A stretch of 11,739 nucleotides of DNA from Desulfobacteraceae bacterium (lineage in GTDB: Bacteria > Desulfobacterota > Desulfobacteria > Desulfobacterales > UBA11574), in NCBI GenBank assembly GCA_002868985.1, contig PKTV01000312.1:1-11739 (forward strand). The letters are read 5' to 3'. Shown one piece after another: positions 1 through 6,785 of this stretch (its first letter is position 1; the number at the start of each line of letters is the position of its first letter). The position numbers were made by a program, and so were the translations under genes. The notes beneath the pieces were generated by a model. That model did no database searches. It saw nothing but the letters and a program-made list of their open reading frames with translations, and was not told the DNA's origin.

Positions 1-1194
1 CAGGCATATCGAAAGAACGATGAAGCCGACAATAACAGCCATAATCAGTATCATAACAGGTTCTAGAAGTGATGTCATGCTCATTATACTATTTTCCACT
101 TCATTCTCAAATACATCTGCGATTTTATCCAACATGGCTTCCAGCTTTCCGCTCTGTTCCCCCACCTGAATCATTTGAATGGTAAGATCAGGAAATATTT
201 TGCTGCCTGCTAGAGCAGGTCCCAATCCCTGTCCTTTTCCCACTTCCTTTGAAGCCTCTTCAATCGCATCGGAGATGAGGGCATTGTTAACGATATTTTT
301 TACAATTTCAAGAGCAGACAACATAGGGACACCATTTTCAAGAAGTGAACCAAGTGTTCGGGAAAAACGAGCCACCGCTATTTTTTTGGCTAAAAGTCCA
401 AAACGTGGTAATAAGAGTTTTGTTTTATCGAAAAAATAGCCCCCTTTTACAGTTTTCCGAATGCGGTTTAGGACAAACAAGACGACTGCCAAAACAATTA
501 AAATCATCCACCAGTAGTTCTTAAAAATGCCACTGATTTTGATAAGAAAGAGCGTTGGTGCCGGTAGCGTTTGATCCATATCAGAGAAAATGGACGTTAT
601 GTTGGGAACAATAAATGTCAAAAGAAGAAACAGAACCAGCATTCCGATACAGCACATTAAAATCGGATAAGCCATCGCCGCTCGAATGCGATTTTTTAAG
701 GCCTCCTGTTTTTCGGTGATGTCGGCAAGTCGTTCTAATACGATGTCAAGGGCCCCTGAAGATTCGCCAGCTTTAACCATACTGACATACAGTGATGAAA
801 AAGTCCCTGGAAACAAAGACAGCGACCGGGCGAAGCTGTTCCCTTCCACAATTGAATCCTTGATCTTTGCCAGCATTTTTTTAAATGCTTGAGACCTGAT
901 TTGTGATATCATGGCATCCATGGCCGAAACAAGCGGAAGGCCTGCACCCAACAGGGTTGCCAGTTGTTTCGTCATCATTGAAACCTCATAGGGTCTGACG
1001 CGGGAAAAAGAATCTCTAAAAGAAAAAGACTTTGGCGTCTTTATCGCTGAAGTATCATGGACCTCTTTAATGGAAACCGGAAAGATTTTAGATGTCCGCA
1101 GTTTCTGACGGGCCGTAAGGGAACTGTCTGCATCAATGACTCCTGAGATTGTCTTGCCTTTTATGTCCAGAGCTGTATATTCATATACCGGCAT
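1..1194 (-). CDS. gspF: Type II secretion system inner-membrane platform protein GspF (3' end cut by window)
   Basis: GspF is the polytopic inner-membrane platform protein of the type II secretion system; it contacts the GspE ATPase and organises pseudopilus assembly. Translating the minus strand from the ATG at 1194 gives 398 residues without a stop, starting MPVYEYTALDIKGKTISG, which is the classic GspF/PilC N-terminus. Two homologous T2SSF domains are visible (about residues 70-193 and 273-395), each with the family's pattern: QLATLLGAGLPL with KAGESSG in the first, and RTLGSLLENGVPML with QVGEQSGKL in the second. Hydrophobic membrane segments lie near residues 178-197, 228-243 and 375-397. 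The family is usually about 400-405 residues, so only a handful of C-terminal residues are missing beyond base 1. An AAGGG lies about 9 bases upstream of the ATG. The gene faces away from the plus-strand genes, so it begins a leftward transcript that probably continues into other gsp genes outside the window. Identification is from motif recognition and is firm; PilC of type IV pili is the only close alternative, and gspA/gspB nearby favour GspF. Confidence 0.93.
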   Translation of the reverse strand, partial: MPVYEYTALDIKGKTISGVIDADSSLTARQKLRTSKIFPVSIKEVHDTSAIKTPKSFSFRDSFSRVRPYEVSMMTKQLATLLGAGLPLVSAMDAMISQIRSQAFKKMLAKIKDSIVEGNSFARSLSLFPGTFSSLYVSMVKAGESSGALDIVLERLADITEKQEALKNRIRAAMAYPILMCCIGMLVLFLLLTFIVPNITSIFSDMDQTLPAPTLFLIKISGIFKNYWWMILIVLAVVLFVLNRIRKTVKGGYFFDKTKLLLPRFGLLAKKIAVARFSRTLGSLLENGVPMLSALEIVKNIVNNALISDAIEEASKEVGKGQGLGPALAGSKIFPDLTIQMIQVGEQSGKLEAMLDKIADVFENEVENSIMSMTSLLEPVMILIMAVIVGFIVLSICL

Positions 1195-1318
1195 TGTAAA
1201 GAACCCTTAGTTTCTCAATGACAAGTTTTGTACTTTTTGTGGCAAAGTATGTTTATATCTTTAGCCTTCTAAAAACCTGTTTGTTCCCGGATCATCCGAG
1301 TTGGGATACAAGTCATTG

Positions 1319-1338
1319 TTTGATTTTCAGAAATCAAA
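1319..1338. repeat. AT-rich perfect hairpin
   Basis: TTTGATTT (1319-1326) and AAATCAAA (1331-1338) are exact reverse complements around a four-base loop. With a small bulge the pairing extends outward through CATT and ATG. It lies about 125 bases upstream of the gspF start. It lacks the GC-rich stem of an intrinsic terminator, so it could be an operator or be incidental. Confidence 0.4.
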
Positions 1339-1463
1339 ATGATAATATCCTTATTCTCTAAGCTTTTCAAGAAATATTGTGGGTTTGATTAAAAGCGAGT
1401 CTCTGACATTTTTACTTAAATTGAGCGATTGTCGAGCTTATTGCCCTATCACTATTTGACACA

Positions 1464-1545
1464 CTCAATTTAGGTTACTCGAGTTTGCACCCTCAATTTA
1501 GGTTGCTCGAGTTCCGCACCCTAAATTTTAAGTAACGCTGGTACA
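1464..1545. repeat. 28-base-period tandem repeat, two good copies and a decayed third
   Basis: The unit begins CTCAATTTAGGTT and contains CTCGAGTT. It starts at 1464 and again at 1492 (period 28), and a decayed third copy starts near 1521 (CTAAATTTTAAGT). An inverted partial match, TTAAATTGAG, lies just upstream around 1416-1425. There are too few copies, and no spacers of regular size, for a CRISPR array. Function is unknown. Confidence 0.6.
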
Positions 1546-1571
1546 GAGCAACTGGCCGGGAAAATTTTAAC

Positions 1572-1745
1572 ATGAACCTATCTCAAAAATAAGATTAGGG
1601 TTCAAAAGCAAGTTGAGCTTTGCGAAATCCCGAGAATCGGGGGCGTGAAGCGGTGAAAAAGCTGAGCATACACGTAGTATGTGAGCATTTTGAACCGTTT
1701 CACAACGCCGCCATGGGCACTTAGATTTTTTTGAGATAGGTTCAT
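1572..1745. repeat. ~174-base element with 18-base terminal inverted repeats, copy 1 (MITE-like)
   Basis: The ends are exact inverted repeats: ATGAACCTATCTCAAAAA (1572-1589) and its reverse complement (1728-1745). The interior carries further dyads, including CCCGAGAATCGGG, CATAC/GTATG, and GGTTCAAAA pairing with TTTTGAACC. A near-identical copy in the same orientation lies at 8721-8897, sharing most of its length. There is no transposase gene inside, so it resembles a non-autonomous miniature inverted-repeat element or a large structured intergenic repeat. If the element is bounded by GAACC/GGTTC, the flanking dinucleotides (AT on both sides) would be a possible two-base target duplication. 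It sits about 80 bases upstream of the oxidoreductase operon. Confidence 0.8.
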
Positions 1746-1824
1746 AAAATCAAAGGTTCTTTAGCAATATTAGGGTATGAAATTTGAAAAGTAATGACCA
1801 CTTTCATAAACAGGACAAAAAATC

Positions 1825-2412
1825 ATGCATGAAATCCGTTTTCATGGTCGTGGCGGCCAAGGTACTGTAGTCGCTTCGATCCTGCTGGCAAAGGCCTTTT
1901 TTAAAACCGGTTATTATGTTCAAACTTTTCCGCTTTTCGGCGTGGAAAGAAGGGGAGCCCCGGTTGAATCTTATCTCAGGCTGGATAAAGAAAAGGTTTT
2001 GATTCGGAGCAATATCTACACACCTGACCATATTGTCGTTCAAGATATGAAACTGATACACAGCGTCGATGTTACAAAAGGACTCAAGCTCGGTGGTTCA
2101 ATTTTGATTAATTCAAGAAATCTTCCCGATAATATAGAACCTTTTTCAGGGTTTCGGCTTGCTTTTGTCGACGCCAACCGCATCGCAGCCAGCAACGGTC
2201 TTGGAACACACACCCATCCAATCATTAACACTGCCATGATCGGCGCTTTTGCGAGGGTTTTGGATATGCCCCCGTTGGATATGATTGCAGAGGCTATCAA
2301 AAATGATCTTCATACAAAAGCAAAACAGAATGTGTTGGCAGCTCAACAAGCCTATGAAGAAGTAAACCTTTATGGAATGGTAAAAAATAGTATCGCAGCC
2401 GAACATTGCTAA
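1825..2412 (+). CDS. porC: 2-oxoacid:acceptor oxidoreductase, gamma subunit (PorC/KorC type)
   Basis: This is the gamma subunit of a thiamine-diphosphate, iron-sulfur 2-oxoacid:acceptor oxidoreductase, the cytoplasmic enzyme class that converts a 2-oxoacid plus CoA to acyl-CoA, CO2 and reduced carrier. In single-chain pyruvate:ferredoxin oxidoreductases the same region is a fused domain. The 195-residue product has the family's opening HGRGGQGTVVAS (GRGGQG at residues 8-13), then FGVERRGAPVESYLR (from residue 38), and a late segment HPIINTAMIGAFARV, as in PorC, KorC and IorB proteins. Its length is usual for a stand-alone gamma subunit. An AGGA at 1812-1815 sits nine bases before the ATG. It is the first gene of a gamma-delta-alpha-beta set. 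The fold is certain, but the substrate (pyruvate, 2-oxoisovalerate, 2-oxoglutarate, phenylglyoxylate) cannot be read from this subunit, so the symbol is provisional. Confidence 0.85.
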   Translation: MHEIRFHGRGGQGTVVASILLAKAFFKTGYYVQTFPLFGVERRGAPVESYLRLDKEKVLIRSNIYTPDHIVVQDMKLIHSVDVTKGLKLGGSILINSRNLPDNIEPFSGFRLAFVDANRIAASNGLGTHTHPIINTAMIGAFARVLDMPPLDMIAEAIKNDLHTKAKQNVLAAQQAYEEVNLYGMVKNSIAAEHC

Positions 2413-2465
2413 AAAGCCTTTGAACTATCCGACTGAAATAATTTTTTCAAGGTTTGATAGGCTTT
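2413..2465 (+). other. Inverted repeat in the gap after the gamma-subunit gene
   Basis: AAAGCCT just after the stop codon (2413-2419) is complementary to AGGCTTT at 2459-2465, with a weaker inner pairing TTGAA/TTCAA. It could form a hairpin in the 124-base gap before the next gene. No run of T follows, so it is not a normal intrinsic terminator. A role in RNA processing or attenuation within the operon is possible but unsupported. Confidence 0.25.
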
Positions 2466-2536
2466 ATCAGCGTTGCTTAAAATTAAAAATAACCTCTTTT
2501 GTAAATCTTCAATTTTCAATTATAGGGTAAAAGGAA

Positions 2537-4276
2537 ATGACAATTGAACCAAAACACGCTGAAAAAATATCATTATTCATATCACGTTCAAACATCTCCA
2601 CCGAAATCAATAAAACCGGAACATGGCGGTTTGTGCGTCCAAAATACCATGAGAAAACAGCACCGTGCAGCGCGGCCTGTCCTGCCGGTGAGGACATTGC
2701 CCGCATTGAAATGCTTTCGAATCAAGGACGATACCAAGATGCGTTAGAGACCATACTTCTTGAAAACCCTTTTCCTTCGGTATGCGGCCGCGTATGTTTT
2801 CATCCCTGTGAAACGGTCTGTAATCGCGCGGGCTTTGATGATCCGGTTGCCATACATGCTTTAGAGCGTTTCATTGGTGATACCGCCATTCGGGATGAAT
2901 TGACACTTAAACTGAAAAAATTGCCTGAAAATGGAAAAACCGTATGTATTGTCGGCGCCGGTCCGTCAGGCCTGGCTGCCGGCTATTTTTTATCGAAGTT
3001 GGGGTATTCGTGTGACATTTATGAAGCCCGTTCTGAACCTGGAGGAATCTTACGGTGGGTGATACCGCGATACCGGTTGCCGGATGACGTCGTTTTCTCT
3101 GAAATCGAACGGATTAAAAAGACGGGTGTAAAAATAATCTGTAATACACCGGTGACTCAAAACTTTCTCCAAAACGTCAAAGATCGTTACCATGCCCTTT
3201 TTATCGGATGCGGTCACGGCCGATCATTGAAAATGAATATTCCCGGCGAAACTAAGACGTTTGACGGCCTCGAATTTCTTAACCTTCTGCGTAAGAGAAA
3301 AGCCTTACCTTCAAATGAAACTGTAGCGGTTATCGGCGGCGGTAACACCGCTATTGACTGTGCCCGATCTCTTGTCCGCCTGGGAGCAACAACGACACTG
3401 GTATATCGCAGACGGAAGCAGGACATGCCGGCATTTAAAAACGAAGTGGAAATGGCCGATAAGGAAGGTGTAAGAATTATGGAACTCTATTCCCCGCTCG
3501 AAATAAATGAAGACGACGGTGAATATGTTTTATCCTTGCAGAAGATTGAAACCAGCGGCATGGAAACAGACAGCGGCAGAGCACGTGTCATTCCAGACAG
3601 CCAAACCACCCAACACTTACGAGTCCAGAAAATTATTGTAGCCATAGGCGCAGAACCTTCAGTCCCTTGGCAGTTTCCCTCACACAAAAATACCGAAGCC
3701 CTGTATCTCACCCACTGTACATTTACGGCTTCAGAACCACCGCTTCTGTTTGGCGGTGATCTGACCAACACCATAAAAAGTGTCACAGATGCCGTTGCTT
3801 CAGGAAAACAGGCGGCCATGGCCCTTGATATCTTTTTTAAACAGGGAAGGCATGCCATTACAGACCGTTTGAATTCCTGCCTCGTAGGAAATGGACCTGC
3901 CCTCTCCATGGAGTGTTATATGGGGGGAAAGCGATTGACCAGAAATCCTCATATCGTATCGAATAATGACATCAATCTCGATTATTTTTCCCAAACGCCC
4001 CGGGTTGAACCAGAATCGCTTGCTATCAAAAAACGAATGAATTCTTTCGATGAAATCGAAGCAACGTTCACCATCGAGCAGGCCATGGAAGAAACCCGGC
4101 GCTGTTTCAACTGCGGCATCTGTAATGCTTGCGACAACTGCCGGATATTCTGTCCGGAAATTGCCGTGATTCTCCAAGATGCCAAAAGGCAGATTAATCT
4201 TGATTACTGCAAAGGATGCGGAATCTGCGTTTTTGAATGCCCGCGCAGCGCCATGGATCTGGAGGAGGAATTATGA
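2537..4276 (+). CDS. GltD-like NAD(P)H flavoprotein fused to a ferredoxin-like delta subunit
   Basis: This 579-residue protein joins two modules that are often separate. The first ~440 residues resemble the small subunit of glutamate synthase (GltD). An N-terminal iron-sulfur domain has cysteines 44, 48, 83, 87, 91 and 95 (CGRVCFHPCETVC). An FAD Rossmann motif follows (VCIVGAGPSGLAAG, 137-150, with Glu163), then an NAD(P)-binding Rossmann motif (VAVIGGGNTAIDCA, 263-276, followed by YRRRK, where the arginines suggest NADPH). The C-terminal ~60 residues form a two-cluster ferredoxin: C529-C532-C535-C539-P and C558-C561-C564-C568-P, as in PorD, with two extra cysteines at 523 and 526. By its place between gamma and alpha genes it is inferred to be the electron-transfer delta subunit that lets the complex exchange electrons with NAD(P)H. 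The stop overlaps the alpha start (ATGA), indicating translational coupling. An AGGG lies nine bases before the chosen ATG, and the AAGGA touching the ATG is too close. No GltB-like glutamate synthase gene is visible, so glutamate synthesis is unlikely. Confidence 0.85.
   Translation: MTIEPKHAEKISLFISRSNISTEINKTGTWRFVRPKYHEKTAPCSAACPAGEDIARIEMLSNQGRYQDALETILLENPFPSVCGRVCFHPCETVCNRAGFDDPVAIHALERFIGDTAIRDELTLKLKKLPENGKTVCIVGAGPSGLAAGYFLSKLGYSCDIYEARSEPGGILRWVIPRYRLPDDVVFSEIERIKKTGVKIICNTPVTQNFLQNVKDRYHALFIGCGHGRSLKMNIPGETKTFDGLEFLNLLRKRKALPSNETVAVIGGGNTAIDCARSLVRLGATTTLVYRRRKQDMPAFKNEVEMADKEGVRIMELYSPLEINEDDGEYVLSLQKIETSGMETDSGRARVIPDSQTTQHLRVQKIIVAIGAEPSVPWQFPSHKNTEALYLTHCTFTASEPPLLFGGDLTNTIKSVTDAVASGKQAAMALDIFFKQGRHAITDRLNSCLVGNGPALSMECYMGGKRLTRNPHIVSNNDINLDYFSQTPRVEPESLAIKKRMNSFDEIEATFTIEQAMEETRRCFNCGICNACDNCRIFCPEIAVILQDAKRQINLDYCKGCGICVFECPRSAMDLEEEL
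4261..4270 (+). promoter_or_regulatory. Strong ribosome binding site that sets the alpha-subunit start
   Basis: GGAGGAGGAA lies two bases before the ATG at 4273, with its GGAGG core centred about 8-10 bases upstream. It sits inside the last codons of the upstream gene. It picks 4273 over the in-frame upstream ATG at 4237, whose extra residues (MPAQRHGSGGGI) do not look like the family. Confidence 0.8.
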
Positions 4277-5427
4277 AGCATGTTTTGGAAGGAAGTCACG
4301 CCGTTTCTGAAGCAGTAAGGCTGGCAAAAGTACAGGTGATGTCCGCCTATCCCATTACGCCCCAGACCCATATCGTTGAAGCTTTATCGGAATATTGCGC
4401 CGACGGAACCATGAATGCCCGGTTTTTATGTGTAGAAAGCGAACATTCGGCAATGGCTGCCGTTATCGGAGCTTCGAGTGCAGGTGTTCGAACCTTTACA
4501 GCCACGTCTTCTCAGGGTCTGGCATTGATGCACGAACTCTTGCACTGGAGTTCAGCCGCCCGTCTACCCATTGTCATGGCTGAAGTCAACCGCGCCCTGG
4601 CGCCCGGATGGAATATATGGATGGACCAGACAGACAGCCTGGCCCAACGGGATACCGGCTGGATTCAGCTTTACTGTGAGGATGGCCAGGAGGTTTTTGA
4701 CACCACACTTCAGGCATATCGTTTGGCTGAAACCGTCAATCTGCCGGTCATGGTGGTTCTGGATGCTTTTTTCCTTTCTCACACCTTTGAGCCTGTAGAT
4801 ATACCCGATCAGAAACTGGTGGATCGTTTTCTGCCGCCGTTCTCACCTCGAATTGCACTGGACACATCAGATCCTTTTGCCATGGGTCAAATGGCACCAC
4901 CAAATGTATATATGGAGATGCGGCACGATATTCAGAAGGCCATGGAACAGGTTTCGAATATCTTTTCCAAAATAGAAGAAGAATTCACGGAAATATTCGG
5001 TCGGACATACGGGATGGTGGAAAAAGTTTTTTGCGATGACGCCCAGGTGATTATGGTCGTAACCGGAACGGCAGCAAGCACATGCCGTAAGGTCATCTCA
5101 GATCTTCGTTCCCAGGGAGAAAAAGTCGGAATGCTCAAGCTCAAAATGTTTCGGCCGTTCCCAACAGATCTGATTCGAGAACATCTCGGTCATGTTCAAA
5201 AAATTGCCGTAATTGACAGGAATTTTTCTTTCGGAGCCAGTGGTATTTTTGCCCAGGAAATCAGAGCAGCATTGTGCAACAACCATGATCACCCCCCGGT
5301 GTTCGGTTATATTACAGGACTCGGCGGCCGCGACGTGACGCCTGAAATTCTATCGGAAATTTACTGGAAAACAAAAAACAGCACTGCTCCAAAAGATGAA
5401 AGCGTGTGGGTGGGACTTTTGGATTGA
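4273..5427 (+). CDS. porA: 2-oxoacid:acceptor oxidoreductase, alpha subunit (PorA type)
   Basis: This is the alpha subunit, which carries the pyrimidine-side fold of the thiamine-diphosphate oxidoreductase and helps form the active site with the beta subunit. The 384-residue product starts MKHVLEGSHAVSEAV and has YPITPQTHIVEAL (residues 26-38; the YPITP loop contains the substrate/CoA-contacting threonine known in this family). It also has TFTATSSQGLALMHE (74-88), then VNRALAPGWNIW (105-116) and DQTDSLAQRDTGWIQ (118-132), all hallmarks of PorA/VorA. Arg107 matches the position of the conserved substrate-binding arginine. A C-terminal transketolase-like domain (VVTGTAAST, MLKLKMFRPFP) follows. 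The length is normal for stand-alone alpha chains. The start overlaps the stop of the upstream gene by four bases. A 363-base gap separates it from the beta gene. Pyruvate is the default guess, but branched-chain 2-oxoacids or phenylglyoxylate remain possible. Confidence 0.88.
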   Translation: MKHVLEGSHAVSEAVRLAKVQVMSAYPITPQTHIVEALSEYCADGTMNARFLCVESEHSAMAAVIGASSAGVRTFTATSSQGLALMHELLHWSSAARLPIVMAEVNRALAPGWNIWMDQTDSLAQRDTGWIQLYCEDGQEVFDTTLQAYRLAETVNLPVMVVLDAFFLSHTFEPVDIPDQKLVDRFLPPFSPRIALDTSDPFAMGQMAPPNVYMEMRHDIQKAMEQVSNIFSKIEEEFTEIFGRTYGMVEKVFCDDAQVIMVVTGTAASTCRKVISDLRSQGEKVGMLKLKMFRPFPTDLIREHLGHVQKIAVIDRNFSFGASGIFAQEIRAALCNNHDHPPVFGYITGLGGRDVTPEILSEIYWKTKNSTAPKDESVWVGLLD

Positions 5428-5790
5428 TGATCGATGATTGACGACTGTTATAGGGATAATTCAAGTTTGTCACTTAAATGTACATGAGGAGGCTGAGAGT
5501 TTTTCTTCTAAATCCTAAAGCATCAGCGGAATGGATGATCTTTTTTTAAATCGGATGCTGTTTGAGTGGCTTAGGGATCGTTAGAAAGAACAGGCGAATG
5601 CCGAAATCGTATCTTTAAAAGAAATCTTAAAATGGCGCAGCGAATCTGTTGATTTTTCAAAGATAGTTACCTGTTCTTTCTTTACAAGCCCTTGCCACGA
5701 GTTCATGCGGTTTAAAAAAAGATTATCCATGTGGCGGCGATTTAGAAAAACACCCCAATCCCTCAAATTGAACCGGAGACGATTATAAGG
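5428..5790. other. 363-base gap between alpha and beta genes, mostly a foldback
   Basis: Genes of this kind of operon are usually almost contiguous, so the gap is unusual. The first ~30 bases after the alpha stop are an irregular GATGATCGATGATTGACGA-type run. The centre (5531-5730) is a long imperfect inverted repeat listed separately. Only short stop-broken reading frames occur, for example MDDLFLNRMLFEWLRDR on the plus strand from 5531. No promoter was recognised for the beta gene, so co-transcription through the gap is assumed. Confidence 0.65.
5531..5730. repeat. ~200-base imperfect inverted repeat (foldback) between alpha and beta genes
   Basis: The left arm begins ATGGATGATCTTTTTTTAAA (5531-5550) and the reverse complement of the right arm begins ATGGATAATCTTTTTTTAAA (ending at 5730): 24 of the first 27 bases match. 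The arms close again with an exact AGAAAGAACAGG (5583-5594) against CCTGTTCTTTCT (5670-5681). Pairing resumes inward with ATCTTTAAAAGAAATC (from about 5611) against GATTTTTCAAAGAT (about 5651-5664), leaving a loop of about 24 bases. Weaker similarity (GTTTTTC, TAAATC) extends outward on both sides to about 5500 and 5755. Both arms read as a similar peptide start (MDDLFLNRM and MDNLFLNRM), so this is an inverted duplication, possibly a decayed miniature element, or a structured mRNA region. Confidence 0.75.
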
Positions 5791-6681
5791 ATGACCAGAC
5801 TCAACATTCCAGACATAGATTATATGTATTCCGGACATGTAGGATGTCCCGGATGTGGCGCAACCATTGCCATGAGGTTTGCACTAAAAGCCCTGGGTGA
5901 AAAAACCATGGTTGTAATCCCGGCCTGCTGCTGGGGCGTCATTGCAGGACCTTACCCACAATCATCGCTTAAAGTACCGATACTTCAGACCGCTTTTGCA
6001 ACTGCAGGTGCAACCGCCAGTGGTTTGAGGGCGGCGCTGGACATGAAGGGAGACTCAGAGACCACCGTTATGGCATGGGCCGGCGACGGCGGAACCTTTG
6101 ATATCGGAATACAGGCACTCAGCGGTGCGGTAGAACGTAACGAGGATTTTATTTATGTGTGTTATGATAACGAGGCTTACATGAATACCGGAGTACAGCG
6201 AAGTTCCGCCACCCCTTTCGGCACACGTACCACAACAACTCCGGGTAAGGGATGGAAAAAAAGCCGTAAAAAAAACATGGTTGAAATACTTGCTGCCCAC
6301 CGTATTCCTTATGCCGCCACAGCCAGTATTGCTTATCCGGAAGATATGATCCAAAAGTTTGATAAAGCCCGCCGGATGAAAGGCGGAACAAGATTTCTTC
6401 ATGTTTTTGCCACCTGTCCCACAGGTTGGCGTATCCCATCTGAAATGTCCGTCAAAATCGCCCGACTAGCCGTTCAATCCAATGTGTTCCCTTTATATGA
6501 AGTCAAAGACGGTGTTGACTATACAATCAACATCAAGGGAAATCGACCGGTAACGGATTATTTAAAGATCCAGGGCCGTTTTAAACATTTAACCGATGCA
6601 GATTTTGAGCAGATCCAAAACATGGTGGATGAAGACTGGGAGCTTCTTTTGCGAAAAACATTACCTGCTCCAAAGAGTTAA
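5791..6681 (+). CDS. porB: 2-oxoacid:acceptor oxidoreductase, beta subunit (PorB type, thiamine-diphosphate binding)
   Basis: The beta subunit binds thiamine diphosphate and one [4Fe-4S] cluster. The 296-residue product has the N-terminal cluster motif GHVGCPGCGA (Cys19, Cys22), the CC pair at 46-47 in PACCWG, and Cys209 in FATCPTGW, which together supply the four expected ligands. The diphosphate/Mg2+ motif runs from AGDGGTFDIGIQALSGA (97-113) to YDNEAYMNTGVQRS (125-138), the classic GDG...N pattern of PorB. Its length matches stand-alone beta subunits (about 290-310). A GGAG lies at 5775-5778, twelve bases before the ATG, with a TAAGG touching it, so initiation may be modest. Met12 is a possible later start, but the residues before the cysteine motif are typical of the family. 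It is the last gene of the complex. The next gene has its own promoter. Confidence 0.9.
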   Translation: MTRLNIPDIDYMYSGHVGCPGCGATIAMRFALKALGEKTMVVIPACCWGVIAGPYPQSSLKVPILQTAFATAGATASGLRAALDMKGDSETTVMAWAGDGGTFDIGIQALSGAVERNEDFIYVCYDNEAYMNTGVQRSSATPFGTRTTTTPGKGWKKSRKKNMVEILAAHRIPYAATASIAYPEDMIQKFDKARRMKGGTRFLHVFATCPTGWRIPSEMSVKIARLAVQSNVFPLYEVKDGVDYTINIKGNRPVTDYLKIQGRFKHLTDADFEQIQNMVDEDWELLLRKTLPAPKS

Positions 6682-6701
6682 TGTGCTGAAAGGCAATCAA
6701 T

Positions 6702-6729
6702 TTGACATTTTGCTCAACTTTTTGATAAT
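6702..6729 (+). promoter_or_regulatory. Sigma70-type promoter for gspA
   Basis: A perfect -35 box TTGACA (6702-6707) is followed after 16 bases by GATAAT (6724-6729), a 5/6 match to the -10 consensus. It lies about 55 bases before the gspA ribosome binding site, just after the beta-subunit gene, so gspA/gspB can be transcribed apart from the oxidoreductase operon. Confidence 0.6.
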
Positions 6730-6741
6730 GTTATGATTATC
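6724..6741. promoter_or_regulatory. Palindrome over the gspA -10 box, candidate operator
   Basis: GATAATGTTATGATTATC has exact arms GATAAT/ATTATC around six bases and covers the -10 box. The arms match the outer hexamers of the classical Fur box (GATAATGATAATCATTATC), but the spacing is one base short and the middle hexamer is poor. A repressor site is plausible from position; Fur itself is only a suggestion. Confidence 0.35.
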
Positions 6742-6785
6742 GTATGAAAAGCGTAATGGAGAGGATACCGAGGGGGCAAACATAG

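Larger units (their letters stand above)
1195..1824. other. 630-base repeat-bearing gap between divergent gspF and the oxidoreductase operon
   Basis: No convincing gene is seen here in any frame. It must hold the promoters of the leftward gspF transcript and the rightward oxidoreductase operon, but I could not pick a convincing -35/-10 pair for either. It contains a perfect 8-base stem AT-rich hairpin (1319-1338), a 28-base-period tandem repeat (1464 to about 1545) and copy 1 of the ~174-base terminal-inverted-repeat element (1572-1745). The pile-up of repeats suggests a site that has collected insertions. Confidence 0.7.

Noticed and set aside
1464..1545. Possible CRISPR remnant
   Set aside because: Only two good 28-base units abut each other directly, without unique spacers, and no cas genes are present.
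2413..2536. Intrinsic terminator after the gamma-subunit gene
   Set aside because: The AAAGCCT/AGGCTTT hairpin has a long loop and no T-run follows, and the genes around it belong to one complex.
4237..4272. Upstream ATG giving the alpha subunit 12 extra residues
   Set aside because: The extra residues are unlike the family, and GGAGGAGG lies at the right distance only from the ATG at 4273.
2537..4276. Glutamate synthase small subunit
   Set aside because: The GltD fold is clear, but the C-terminal PorD-like ferredoxin, the start overlap with the alpha gene and the lack of a gltB point to the oxidoreductase complex.
5581..5838. Minus-strand 85-codon frame across the porA-porB gap
   Set aside because: It overlaps the start of the beta-subunit gene in antisense and derives from the foldback arms; no independent coding evidence.
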